53,051 bases of DNA from Methanocaldococcus sp. (GTDB taxonomy: Archaea > AGJL01 > Methanococci > Methanococcales > Methanocaldococcaceae). The stretch covers positions 1 through 53,051 of the forward strand of contig NZ_JACCLX010000042.1 of the NCBI RefSeq assembly GCF_024490875.1. Direction: 5' to 3'. Of this stretch, positions 18,778 through 27,459 are shown piece after piece. Positions within the stretch are counted from its first letter, which is position 1; every line of letters starts with the position of its first letter. Both the position numbers and the translations under genes were made by a program. A model generated the notes under the pieces. It saw only the letters and a list, made by a program, of their open reading frames with translations, searched no databases and was not told where the DNA came from.

Positions 18778-19146
18778 TCACCTTTCTTCAAAATCTTTCA
18801 CATACATCAAAGGATAGTCAATCTCTGGGATGTATTCAAGTTTTAAGTGAGCAATAACATTATTTACTTTAATTTTTAAATCTACATTTAACATTTTCCC
18901 ATCTAATGAAACATATTTTTCTTCTAAATTTTTAATCTTTACTTTCATGTCATATACAAAAGGTTGATTTTTCATAGATTCCTCTATAGCCCTCTCTAAT
19001 AATTCTTTATTTTTTTTACTTACAGGAGTTCCAACAAATTGGTGAAATAACGCCCCAAGAGTAATACCTCCTTCAAATACTGCCCTCTCTCTATCTGATA
19101 AATTTTTAAAATATTTTTCAAATATTTCACTATTTTCAACTCTCAT
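18778..19146 (-). CDS. mptD: Dihydroneopterin aldolase, archaeal MptD type
   Basis: MptD makes 6-hydroxymethyl-7,8-dihydropterin from 7,8-dihydroneopterin for tetrahydromethanopterin, the one-carbon carrier of methanogenesis. The 122-residue protein fits the short archaeal family (DUF372/COG2098), including the segment [18 protein letters not shown] near the N-terminus and the C-terminal YPLMYVKDF. The ATG at 19146 follows GGGATAAA; the longer frame would start inside nadA. Only one base separates it from the nadA stop and five from the next start, so it is embedded in the operon. Confidence 0.82.
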   Translation of the reverse strand: MRVENSEIFEKYFKNLSDRERAVFEGGITLGALFHQFVGTPVSKKNKELLERAIEESMKNQPFVYDMKVKIKNLEEKYVSLDGKMLNVDLKIKVNNVIAHLKLEYIPEIDYPLMYVKDFEER

Positions 19147-19147
19147 T

Positions 19148-20083
19148 TTATCCCTTAATATTAAGCATTCTCTCAATTGCTACTTTTGCTCTCTTTATAA
19201 TATCTTTATCTAATTTTATTTCATATATTTCCTCTAATAAACTTTTTTCTATCTTTTGTAAGGTTATTTTTTTCATTTCATTACATATAGCATCTTCTCT
19301 TAAAGGAATTAACACTTTCTTCTCTCCAATTTTTTCAAGTTCGAGTTCAATTCTATCTATCATCCCTACCTCAGTTCCAATTATAAACTCTTTTTCGTCA
19401 GAATTTAAAACGATTTTTAGCATTCCGCTTGTACTTGCTATATAATCAGCGTTATCTTGCAGTTCTGGATTACATTCTGGATGAATTAAAACAATAGCAT
19501 TTGGATATTTTTCTTTAACTCTCTTTAAGTCTTCAAGAGTAAATTTTTTATGAACATAGCATCCCCCACCTATTGGGATAGGAATGATTTTTTTATCAGT
19601 TCTCTTTTGAACATAGTATGCTAAGTTGTTATCTGGCCCAAATAATACAGTCTCTGCATCTAAGGAATTAACTACTTTATCTGCATTTGCTGAAGTACAT
19701 GTAATATCTGCCAACGCCTTAGTTTCAGCGGTAGTATTTACATAAACAACCAATGGAGCATCTGGATACTTTTCTCTATACTCTTTTATGATGTCAGGAG
19801 GTAGTTGATGAGCCATTGGGCATTGAGTTCCTTCAATTTCTGGCATTAAAACTTTCTTATCAGGATTTAATATTTTTGCAGTTTCAGCCATAAAATCTAC
19901 GCCACAAAATACTATTATATCTGCATCTGTTTCTTTAGCTTTAATACATAACTCTAAAGAATCTCCTAAAAAATCTGCTATTTTTTGAATATCTTTTGGT
20001 TGATAATTGTGAGCCAATATTATGGCATTTTTTTCCTCTTTTAATTTATTTATGTTTTTTATAATCTCTTCTTTATCTTTCAT
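19148..20083 (-). CDS. nadA: Quinolinate synthase
   Basis: NadA condenses iminoaspartate with dihydroxyacetone phosphate to quinolinate for NAD. The 311-residue protein has the triplicated fold. The three cluster ligands I can point to are the Cys in FCGVDFMAE, in ADITCTSANA and in HPECNPEL, matching the usual [4Fe-4S] NadA pattern. The N-terminal ILAHNYQ segment is also typical. The start follows a GGGATATGT site. It is the second gene of the minus operon after a nucleoside kinase; nadB and nadC homologues are not in the window. Confidence 0.95.
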   Translation of the reverse strand: MKDKEEIIKNINKLKEEKNAIILAHNYQPKDIQKIADFLGDSLELCIKAKETDADIIVFCGVDFMAETAKILNPDKKVLMPEIEGTQCPMAHQLPPDIIKEYREKYPDAPLVVYVNTTAETKALADITCTSANADKVVNSLDAETVLFGPDNNLAYYVQKRTDKKIIPIPIGGGCYVHKKFTLEDLKRVKEKYPNAIVLIHPECNPELQDNADYIASTSGMLKIVLNSDEKEFIIGTEVGMIDRIELELEKIGEKKVLIPLREDAICNEMKKITLQKIEKSLLEEIYEIKLDKDIIKRAKVAIERMLNIKG

Positions 20084-20103
20084 ACATATCCCTCTTTATC
20101 TTC

Positions 20104-21006
20104 TTATATTCTAAAACCATATTTCTTTAATCTTTCGATAGCCATATCCCAAGTTGGTAAATTCGTTTGGCAACCTTTTGCCTCAACTACAAAGGAGGCA
20201 GTTGCTGAAGCAATTAAACCACATTTTTCTAAATCATATCCTTTAATGTATGCAGATAAAAATCCTGCTCTATAACTGTCTCCTGCTCCTGTAGGATCTA
20301 CAACCTTCTCTGCCTTAATGCAAGGAATCTCTATTTTTTTATCTTTTGTATATATTACACTACCCTTAGAGCCTTTAGTAACTATGAGAATATCTACTCT
20401 ATTTAAGTAATCTTCAATGTCAAAGTTTAATAACTTAGATGCTTTTTCAAATTCATACTTATTCATAAACAAAAAGTTTGTATGTTCAATAATTTCTAAT
20501 AAACTTTCTTTTGAATATAGTGGTAGATCTTGACCAGGGTCAAAAGAAATTAAATTATTTCCATAAGCCTTTTTAGCACATCTTAAATTAAAATCAGGGT
20601 CTCCTGTAGCGATATGAACTATTTCTGTATTGAATTTAGGTGGGTCTATTTCCTTATAATGCTTAGCCGCTCCCCATAAAAAGAAAGTAATTTGATTATT
20701 ATCTTTATCTGTAAATATCCACGCTTTTGAAGTTTCCTCTTCATCAGAGTAGTAAAGTTTTGAAATATTTATTTTTAAATTCTTTAAATATCTTTCATAC
20801 CCACTATTTTTAAAATCATATCCAACACAGGATAAAAGTTCAGAATCTACTCCAAGTTTTTTTATGCCTACCGCAGTATTTGCCGCCGCTCCTCCATAGT
20901 ATTTTCTCGCAGAGGGTATTTGAACTGATGTATTGGGCTCTGGAAATTTTTCTACATTAAATATATAGTCAAGGGCTGTATGACCAACACAAGTAATTTT
21001 TTCCAT
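20104..21006 (-). CDS. PfkB-family nucleoside kinase
   Basis: The 300-residue protein is a ribokinase-like sugar or nucleoside kinase, with the substrate lid region YYGGAAANTAVGIKKLG (residues about 35-51) and the C-terminal anion-hole motif DPTGAGDSYRAGF containing the catalytic Asp. The Methanocaldococcus member in the equivalent place next to nadA has been characterised as a broad nucleoside kinase (inosine, guanosine, cytidine), as I recall. GGTGATAAA sets the start at 21006. It is the first gene of the six-gene minus run. Confidence 0.88.
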   Translation of the reverse strand: MEKITCVGHTALDYIFNVEKFPEPNTSVQIPSARKYYGGAAANTAVGIKKLGVDSELLSCVGYDFKNSGYERYLKNLKINISKLYYSDEEETSKAWIFTDKDNNQITFFLWGAAKHYKEIDPPKFNTEIVHIATGDPDFNLRCAKKAYGNNLISFDPGQDLPLYSKESLLEIIEHTNFLFMNKYEFEKASKLLNFDIEDYLNRVDILIVTKGSKGSVIYTKDKKIEIPCIKAEKVVDPTGAGDSYRAGFLSAYIKGYDLEKCGLIASATASFVVEAKGCQTNLPTWDMAIERLKKYGFRI

Positions 21007-21100
21007 TTTATCACCAATAAAAATTGACATAGTTAATTTAATATTTTAGTAGAAACAAACTATTACTTAAATGTTTAACTTAAATTATAGGGGAGATAAT

Positions 21101-21490
21101 ATGATATGCATATCTGAAAATTCTGAAGCAAAGGATTTAATACCAATAGCCAAATCTATTCATATGTTAGTAAATAAACTTCCAGTAGCTATGAGAAGTA
21201 AAAATAAACCAGGAGTTAGGTTAGAAAAAGGGGATGTTGTAGATACAAACTATGAAGGATATGTTTTAAAGGTAGCAATTGAAAAAGGCGAAGTTATTAA
21301 AGCCACGCCTATTTTAGGGCCTTATTCTGGCTTACCAGTTATAGTAACTCCTATAAAGGACAATGAAAATAATATAGTTGGTGCAGTAGGAGTTGTAGAT
21401 ATCACAGCAGGAATATTTGAAGACATATTAACCATTGCAAGAAGACCTGAACTCTATAAATTCTTACCAGAAGATGCATTCCCAAAATAA
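21101..21490 (+). CDS. DUF2111 family protein
   Basis: The 129-residue protein matches the methanogen DUF2111 family by length and by its PVAMRSKNKPGVRLEKGDVVD and GAVGVVDITAGIFEDI segments; its function is unknown. The fold resembles small sensor (PAS/GAF-like) domains, an impression rather than a result. The start at 21101 follows GGGGAGATAAT; the frame from 21071 reads through the binding site. It heads a three-gene plus operon with the Mmp5-like protein and the Cys-rich mini-protein. Confidence 0.75.
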   Translation: MICISENSEAKDLIPIAKSIHMLVNKLPVAMRSKNKPGVRLEKGDVVDTNYEGYVLKVAIEKGEVIKATPILGPYSGLPVIVTPIKDNENNIVGAVGVVDITAGIFEDILTIARRPELYKFLPEDAFPK

Positions 21491-21514
21491 ATAATAAAAT
21501 TTTAAGGTGATGTA

Positions 21515-21970
21515 ATGAAAAAAATATTTATATATCCTCCAAATAGTTTAATATTAACTGATTTAGTTGAAAGATTTGGACACAAGCCATTGAATTTAAA
21601 TATAGTTATAGGAAATTTAGTTAGAAATCCAGAAATAGATAGCCCTCCTATGAACATAACTGATGAAGTTCCTAAGCAAGGTTTAAAGTATGCCGCTGTT
21701 GAAGTGCCTTCTGGTGTTAGAGGAAGGATGGCTTTAATTGGTCCTTTGATTGAAGAGGCTGAGGCAGCTATAATAATGGAAGATGCACCTATTGCCTTTG
21801 GATGTATTGGATGTCAAAGAACCAATGAACTAACTCTATACTTAGTTAGAAGAAAGAATATTCCTACCTTAAAAGTTAAATATCCTACAAATGAAGAAGA
21901 GGCAGAAATCTTAGTAAATAAAATAGCAAATTTCTTAAAAAGTTTAGAAGAAGGAAATAATCAAAAATAA
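21515..21970 (+). CDS. Methanogenesis marker protein 5-like
   Basis: The 151-residue protein resembles the methanogenesis marker 5 family, which occurs with methyl-CoM reductase but has no fixed role. Visible features are the N-terminal [22 protein letters not shown] and a central [12 protein letters not shown] with a CxxC pair (about residues 114-117) that may bind a metal or form a redox pair. It is 24 bases after the DUF2111 gene and 9 before the Cys-rich gene, so all three are probably translated from one mRNA. GGTGATGTA precedes the ATG. Confidence 0.72.
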   Translation: MKKIFIYPPNSLILTDLVERFGHKPLNLNIVIGNLVRNPEIDSPPMNITDEVPKQGLKYAAVEVPSGVRGRMALIGPLIEEAEAAIIMEDAPIAFGCIGCQRTNELTLYLVRRKNIPTLKVKYPTNEEEAEILVNKIANFLKSLEEGNNQK

Positions 21971-21979
21971 GGTGATAGA

Positions 21980-22186
21980 ATGGATTGTCCAAATAAAGAA
22001 ATAAACTTAAAAAGATGTAATTGCAGTTATCCTTCATGCTCTAAAAAGGGAATGTGTTGTGAATGTTTGCATTATCATTTAAAAAATAGACAGTTACCAG
22101 CATGCTGTTTCCCACCTGATGTAGAAAAAACCTATGATAGAAGTTTTGAAACTTTTGCAAAACTTGTTTTAGAAGGAAAAATTTAA
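21980..22186 (+). CDS. Cys-rich mini-protein (DUF6485-like)
   Basis: This 68-residue protein has nine Cys, in the order [20 protein letters not shown], then [12 protein letters not shown] and ACCFPPD, so it very probably binds zinc or an iron-sulfur cluster. The length and pattern match the DUF6485 family of anaerobes; no function is known to me. GGTGATAGA lies just before its ATG, 9 bases after the Mmp5-like stop. It overlaps nothing and is a complete gene. Confidence 0.75.
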   Translation: MDCPNKEINLKRCNCSYPSCSKKGMCCECLHYHLKNRQLPACCFPPDVEKTYDRSFETFAKLVLEGKI

Positions 22187-22210
22187 ATTATTATATTTTA
22201 TTTTTTATTT

Positions 22211-23074
22211 TTATTCAACAATTGCTGAGGCATATCCAACAACTGCTGAATAATCTCCTGTTATATCCCCAGAAGTAGCATAACACAGAAGTTCTGATTT
22301 TGTTGCTCCTAATATTTTCATTGCCCTTATCATTGCTATTACTGGTCCATATCCACACATTGATATATTGTAGTTTATGACATCTTCATATAGATCTTTT
22401 TCATTCATTTCCAATATGTGCTTAATTACAATAGCATCTTTTTTTGTAGCGATTTCTTGTGGCTCATAATGACTTAAATCTGATGAGGCAATTATTACAA
22501 CTCTTCTATTCAACTCTTTAGCAATTTTAGCAATAAAATATCCTACTTCGATAGAAGTTTCATAATCTTGAAACATCATACATATTGGGACTATTTTAAA
22601 CTTGGCAATATTTAATAATTCTAAGTGCTTTAAAAATGGTAATTGAACTTCTATAGAATGCTCATTTAAATGAGCTGTTTCATCTAAGTCAATAATATCA
22701 CATTTTTTCCAAAGTTCTTCAACAAATTTTTCATCACTATTTACATCTCCTAATGGCGTTCTCCATACACCATCCATAACACTAACTCCCGAACCTAATC
22801 CTGTATGATTAGGCCCTAAAATAACAGCTGTAATTTCTTCAATAGTATCTACTCTTTTTGATAACTCATAATATGAATGTGCCATTACAGGGCCAGAGTA
22901 TATATATCCTGCATGAGGACATAGTAATCCAATAGGTTTCCTATAAGTTCCACGAACTGGCATAGATTTTGGACCAAATTTGTGTAAATAACATTGTTCT
23001 ATTAATTCAATAAGTTCATTAGGATGTGAAGGATAAAACATTCCTGCAACTGCTGGGTATCTTATATTTGTCAT
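22211..23074 (-). CDS. MEMO1 family protein
   Basis: The 287-residue protein is an archaeal member of the MEMO family, related in fold to extradiol dioxygenases and the AmmeMemoRadiSam B subunit. It has [11 protein letters not shown] at the N-terminus, [37 protein letters not shown] and SSDLSHYEP, the His-rich segments that form the metal pocket. The biochemical role in archaea is undetermined. The start is set at the ATG after GGGGATGATT. It is transcribed towards the Cys-rich gene and follows glmS on the same strand after a gap of about 97 bases. Confidence 0.88.
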   Translation of the reverse strand: MTNIRYPAVAGMFYPSHPNELIELIEQCYLHKFGPKSMPVRGTYRKPIGLLCPHAGYIYSGPVMAHSYYELSKRVDTIEEITAVILGPNHTGLGSGVSVMDGVWRTPLGDVNSDEKFVEELWKKCDIIDLDETAHLNEHSIEVQLPFLKHLELLNIAKFKIVPICMMFQDYETSIEVGYFIAKIAKELNRRVVIIASSDLSHYEPQEIATKKDAIVIKHILEMNEKDLYEDVINYNISMCGYGPVIAMIRAMKILGATKSELLCYATSGDITGDYSAVVGYASAIVE

Positions 23075-23171
23075 AATCATCCCCACATATGTTGTAAATT
23101 TTTTAATGGAATATATAATAATATTTTTGTTATTAATTATATAATTATTTGTGGTGTGATTTCTTAACTAA

Positions 23172-26100
23172 CTACTCAACTGTAACACTCTTAGCCAAAC
23201 CTCTTGGTTTATCGACATCTCTTCCAAGTTCAACTGCCTTATAGTATGCTAACAATTGAAATGCAGGAGCATATACAATTGGAGAAATTTCCTCAATAAC
23301 TTCTGGAACTAATATGTTATATGTATTATCAATTTCAACTGGTGTTATAGCCACTACTTTTCCTCCTCTTGCTAAAACTTCTTCAATATTTGATAATAAT
23401 GACTCATACACTGAGGAACTTCTTGGTGGCACTATTGCTATTGTATCCATATTTTCATCTATTAATGATATTGTCCCATGCTTTAACATACCTCCACTCA
23501 TTCCCTCTGCATGTAAATAAGTAATTTCTTTAAACTTCAAAGCCCCTTCCAATGCACTAACAATATTTATCCCCTTAGATATAAATATGTAATTATTTAC
23601 TTTTAGATTTTGAGAAATATTTTTAATTATATCTTTTTTATTTAGAACCTCTCTTACATATTCAGGGATTTTTTCAATTTCCTTTTCATATTTACTCATA
23701 TCCCTACCAATAAGTTTTCCATACTCTATAAACAATCTATAAATTATCATTAATTGAGAAGTGTAAGTTTTAGTAGCACAAACAGCAATCTCAATTCCTG
23801 CACCCATCATAATGGTTATATCCGCCTCTCTTGTTGCAGAACTTCCAATAACATTTACTATAACTCCTGTTTTAGCTTTATTTTTCTTAGCGAATCTTAA
23901 AGCCTTTAAAGTATCATAAGTCTCTCCACTTTGAGTAATTCCTATAACCAATGTTTTTTCATCTACCACTCCTTTATTTAAAAACTCTGATGCATCACAG
24001 GCAATAACAACTTTTCCTAACTTTGAAAATAGATATTCAGCAACCATTGCCGCATGTAATGATGTTCCCATAGCTACAAAATAAACCCTTTCATAATCTT
24101 TTATCCACTCTGCCAATTTTTTAATTTCCTCAGAGGATATTTTAGCAGAGATTTTTAAAACTTCTGGCTGTTCCATAATCTCCTTTAACATAAAGTGAGG
24201 ATATCCCATCTTTTCAGCCGATGTAATATCCCAATCAATTTCTATTATATCCCTATTTACAATTTTTCCATCATTTTCTATAACAACTTTATAATTATCA
24301 TTTTCTTTTTTAATTATAACAATATCTCCATCTTCTAATGGAATCGCCTTATTTGTATAATCTAAAAATGCTGTAACATCGCTACCTAAATAATAACTAT
24401 TATTTCCAACCCCTAAAATTAGAGGACTTTCATTTCTTGCTCCAATTAATAGGTTTGGAAAGTTTTTATTTATTATAACTAATGCATAAGTTCCTTTTAG
24501 TTTTTTAATTGCATTTTTAACGGCTTTTATGTAATTTTCTTCATTTATATATTCAAATTTCTTTAATTCTTCTTCAATTAAATGAGGAATAACCTCTGTA
24601 TCTGTATCTGATTTAAACTTATGTCCTTTTTTAATTAATTCCTCCTTTAATTCTTTATAGTTAGAAATTATCCCATTATGAACCACTGCTATTTCATCAT
24701 TGCAATCAGTGTGTGGATGAGCGTTTTCTTTGCTTACATTACCATGCGTTGCCCATCTTGAATTATGATTAATTATTAGGTTTCCAATAAAGTTGTGATA
24801 ATCTTCAACATCTAAATCATAAACATACTCAACATCTGACTCAATCTTTTCAATCTCAAATTTTGTCCAAACTACATCTCCATTTAAAAATTTTTTTATA
24901 TAGTTTGCTTTGTCATATAATCCTCTACTATTTAACTCTTTAATAATCTTTTCTATTGTGTAATCAGTGCAATAGTTATCTTCACTTTTTATTGTTTTTA
25001 ATGAAACGCCTACAAATTCTATTATTTCTTTTTTAGTCATTGGAACTGAAATATACTTAAAGTTAAGACCTTTCATTTTGTTTAATATACTGTTTAATTT
25101 TTCCATTTTGTTAAAGCCAATGTATTTCTTAAATAATTCAAAGGATTTTTTATCACTTATAAGAAGTTTATATACATTTTTTAAATATGATGCTAAAATT
25201 CCAAATCTCAACAACAAGAACTGAATTTCTTTTATAAGACATTCAGAAGTCATTCCTATACCAATTTGCTTAGCATCAACTCCTATATAACCTTCTGCAT
25301 CAAATATTCCCCTTAAATATGATGCAACTAAATCATTATTTAATCTAAATACAAATTCTGGAGTTCTTTTATTTAACAACTCTGGAATGTTCTTTTTAAA
25401 CCAATCCACCAAGTATTTGTTATTTATCTCCAATATGTAATAACCATTATCTTTTTTGATATTTCCTTCTAAGTTAAAAACATTATTAAATAGTTTATTG
25501 TAATATTCCAAGACATCTTTTCTTTCATCTTTTAATCTCAACATTCTATTTGAAGAGCATCTATTTCCAATAATATAACCAACAATTTGCATTAATTCGG
25601 GAGTAGGGGTTTTTGGGAATTTGATTGGATTTATAATATCCTTAAACTCAACTTTATCATTAAAATTATAATTTAACTTCCTTACTATACCAATTAACTC
25701 ACTACCATTCAAATCCTCAACACATTTCTCAACTATCCTTCCATTTTCTACCACAAACAGTTTATGTTCTCCAGTTGTGATAAGTTCAGAAAAAGGTGTT
25801 TTTATCTTATATAATACCTTTGGTGCTTTATGTTTAAACTTTTTGATTTTTTTGTTATATAGTTTCAAATCTTCAAAATTAACTGATACAACTTCATCTT
25901 TATCATCAATTTCAGAAATCTTTTTTATCCTTCCATCTGATAGAATAATATAGGTATCTGGATGCAAACAATGTCCTACTCCTATATTACCCTCAACACT
26001 TAAAAAATCTTCTTTTTTAGATACTTCATCAACTTTTCCAACATCCTTTTTAATAATTAACATATCTTTGTTAATAACACCAATTCCACAACTGTCATAT

Positions 26101-26183
26101 CCCCTATATTCCAATCTTTTTAAACCATTCAGTAAAATCTTTGACGCCTTTTCATCTCCTATGTATCCAATAATTCCACACAT
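23172..26183 (-). CDS. glmS: Glutamine-fructose-6-phosphate aminotransferase, interrupted by an intein
   Basis: GlmS makes glucosamine-6-phosphate for glycans. The precursor has 1003 residues; removing the 403-residue intein (72-474) leaves the usual 600. The N-terminal glutaminase domain begins MCGIIGY with the nucleophile Cys2 and continues after the intein with SRWATHG. The two SIS isomerase domains hold AMGTSLHA, TQSGETYDT and the C-terminal PRGLAKSVTVE. The intein sits in the glutaminase active-site loop between GVGH and SRWATHG, so splicing is needed for activity. The start codon lies 29 bases beyond a GGTGATAAT site. Confidence 0.96.
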   Translation of the reverse strand: MCGIIGYIGDEKASKILLNGLKRLEYRGYDSCGIGVINKDMLIIKKDVGKVDEVSKKEDFLSVEGNIGVGHCLHPDTYIILSDGRIKKISEIDDKDEVVSVNFEDLKLYNKKIKKFKHKAPKVLYKIKTPFSELITTGEHKLFVVENGRIVEKCVEDLNGSELIGIVRKLNYNFNDKVEFKDIINPIKFPKTPTPELMQIVGYIIGNRCSSNRMLRLKDERKDVLEYYNKLFNNVFNLEGNIKKDNGYYILEINNKYLVDWFKKNIPELLNKRTPEFVFRLNNDLVASYLRGIFDAEGYIGVDAKQIGIGMTSECLIKEIQFLLLRFGILASYLKNVYKLLISDKKSFELFKKYIGFNKMEKLNSILNKMKGLNFKYISVPMTKKEIIEFVGVSLKTIKSEDNYCTDYTIEKIIKELNSRGLYDKANYIKKFLNGDVVWTKFEIEKIESDVEYVYDLDVEDYHNFIGNLIINHNSRWATHGNVSKENAHPHTDCNDEIAVVHNGIISNYKELKEELIKKGHKFKSDTDTEVIPHLIEEELKKFEYINEENYIKAVKNAIKKLKGTYALVIINKNFPNLLIGARNESPLILGVGNNSYYLGSDVTAFLDYTNKAIPLEDGDIVIIKKENDNYKVVIENDGKIVNRDIIEIDWDITSAEKMGYPHFMLKEIMEQPEVLKISAKISSEEIKKLAEWIKDYERVYFVAMGTSLHAAMVAEYLFSKLGKVVIACDASEFLNKGVVDEKTLVIGITQSGETYDTLKALRFAKKNKAKTGVIVNVIGSSATREADITIMMGAGIEIAVCATKTYTSQLMIIYRLFIEYGKLIGRDMSKYEKEIEKIPEYVREVLNKKDIIKNISQNLKVNNYIFISKGINIVSALEGALKFKEITYLHAEGMSGGMLKHGTISLIDENMDTIAIVPPRSSSVYESLLSNIEEVLARGGKVVAITPVEIDNTYNILVPEVIEEISPIVYAPAFQLLAYYKAVELGRDVDKPRGLAKSVTVE
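24762..25970 (-). mobile_element. Intein in GlmS with LAGLIDADG-type endonuclease domain
   Basis: This in-frame insert covers precursor residues 72-474. Splicing signals are intact: Cys72 first residue (CLHPDTYI), block B TxxH at 137-140 (TGEH), the terminal His-Asn (INHN, Asn474) and Ser475 as the +1 nucleophile. The endonuclease core has two helices. The second, LRGIFDAEGYIG (290-301), keeps its acidic residue. The first, VGYIIGNRCS (201-210), has Asn-Arg where Asp-Gly is expected. Splicing should work, but homing cleavage may be lost. Insertion at the same GlmS site is known for Methanocaldococcus. Confidence 0.95.
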
Positions 26184-26307
26184 AACATTATCACCGATAA
26201 GCCTAAATATTTCTTAACAATAAATAAGTAATAATTTAGATAATAAGTTTGATATATATTATTTGATGTAATTTAGATAAATAATATCAAATTGTGAGGT
26301 GGGTGTT

Positions 26308-26589
26308 ATGGTGTTTGGTAGTGCGGCAAGAGAAAAAACTCCTGAAGAGATATTAAAAGATGTTGTATTAATGTTAGATGAGATAATTAATGATACTACT
26401 GTTCCAAGAAACATTAGAGCAGCAGCAGAAAAGGCCAAAGAGACTATTTTAAAAGAGGATGAAGAACCAATTGTAAGGAGTGCGACTGCAATTCATATAT
26501 TGGATGAAATTAGTAACGATCCTAATATGCCACTTCATACAAGGACACAGATATGGAGTATAGTTAGTGAATTAGAGAGAGTTAAATAA
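26308..26589 (+). CDS. UPF0147 family protein
   Basis: This 93-residue, mostly helical and acidic protein matches the archaeal UPF0147 family: KTPEEILKDVVLMLDEIINDTTVPRNIRAAAEKAK and the repeated helical unit HILDEISNDPNMPLHTRTQIWS. Its two halves look like a HEAT-like duplication (NDTTVPRNIR and NDPNMPLHTR). The function is unknown. The start at 26308 follows GAGGTGG; the GTG at 26299 lies inside the binding site. It is divergent from glmS. Confidence 0.82.
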   Translation: MVFGSAAREKTPEEILKDVVLMLDEIINDTTVPRNIRAAAEKAKETILKEDEEPIVRSATAIHILDEISNDPNMPLHTRTQIWSIVSELERVK

Positions 26590-26599
26590 TCAAAAAAAT

Positions 26600-27148
26600 T
26601 TATTTATTATTTACAAGAAATTTTAAAAGAGTTAGTTTTGCCTGCTCCTCTAAGGTTTCTACTTTTATATAGGCATCAATTAAATCCTTTCCTAAGCAAA
26701 CTACACCATGATTTTTTAATATTATTACATCTTCATCTCTTTTTGCAGTTTCTTCTGCCAATTTTAAACTCCCTGCCTTGTAATAATCAACATATCCAAT
26801 TTTCTTTAAAAATACTTTTCCATCTGCTGTTAATATTTCTATTTCTTTGTCTATTATTGATAAAAAAGTAGAGACAATTGAATGAGTGTGAATTATTGCA
26901 TTTATATCTTTTCTTTTTTTATAAATCATTAAATGGAGATTTCTTTCAGAGGTTGGATTTCCTTTTATAACATTTCCATCTAAATCCATTATAGCAATAT
27001 CTTCTTCTTTTAAAAATCCTAAAATAGAGCCAGTTGGTGTTAAATAAACTATATTTTTATCTCTAACTGAAACATTCCCTCCACTACCTACTACATACTT
27101 TCTATCATATAATCTTTTACAGATTTCAATAAATAGAGATTTATTCAT
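26600..27148 (-). CDS. fucA: Class II aldolase, L-fuculose-1-phosphate aldolase-like
   Basis: The 182-residue zinc aldolase has the catalytic and metal-binding segments [19 protein letters not shown] (Glu and His nearby), IHTHS (two metal His) and NHGVVCLG (third His). The Methanocaldococcus enzyme cleaves fuculose-1-phosphate and can supply lactaldehyde for the lactate moiety of coenzyme F420, as I remember. The gene is last in a minus operon: lon, coiled-coil protein, aldolase with gaps of 18 and 8 bases. The lactaldehyde dehydrogenase lies at 33775-35166. Confidence 0.85.
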   Translation of the reverse strand: MNKSLFIEICKRLYDRKYVVGSGGNVSVRDKNIVYLTPTGSILGFLKEEDIAIMDLDGNVIKGNPTSERNLHLMIYKKRKDINAIIHTHSIVSTFLSIIDKEIEILTADGKVFLKKIGYVDYYKAGSLKLAEETAKRDEDVIILKNHGVVCLGKDLIDAYIKVETLEEQAKLTLLKFLVNNK

Positions 27149-27156
27149 AGTTTCAC

Positions 27157-27441
27157 TTAAAATATCTTTAACATTAATATTATAACGGCAATGTATAGAA
27201 AAATAATTAAAATTTCTAAGAGTATTATGTTAATACGAATCATTTTTAAATTTTTTTTAATATCGTCCATAATCTTTAAATATAATCCGAAAATTAATAT
27301 AGTTTCTTGACTTAGTATTTTATTGGCTTTTTCATCAATCTTTTTCTCATTCTCTTTTAGTTTAGCATCTACTCTTTTTTCTAATTCCAAAATTTTTTTA
27401 TGTAATACTCTAATATTTTCTTCTATTTCTCTCTCGTCCAT
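27157..27441 (-). CDS. Small coiled-coil membrane protein
   Basis: The 94-residue protein has an N-terminal charged helix with heptad pattern (residues 1-45, rich in Glu, Lys, Ile and Leu) that should form a coiled coil. A C-terminal membrane helix follows (about 72-94, ending [18 protein letters not shown]). No family is recognised. It sits between lon and the aldolase with short gaps, so it is co-transcribed. Lon in archaea is membrane-bound, so an anchoring or adaptor role is possible but unproven. Confidence 0.65.
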   Translation of the reverse strand: MDEREIEENIRVLHKKILELEKRVDAKLKENEKKIDEKANKILSQETILIFGLYLKIMDDIKKNLKMIRINIILLEILIIFLYIAVIILMLKIF

Positions 27442-27459
27442 AATAGCACTTTTTATTAT

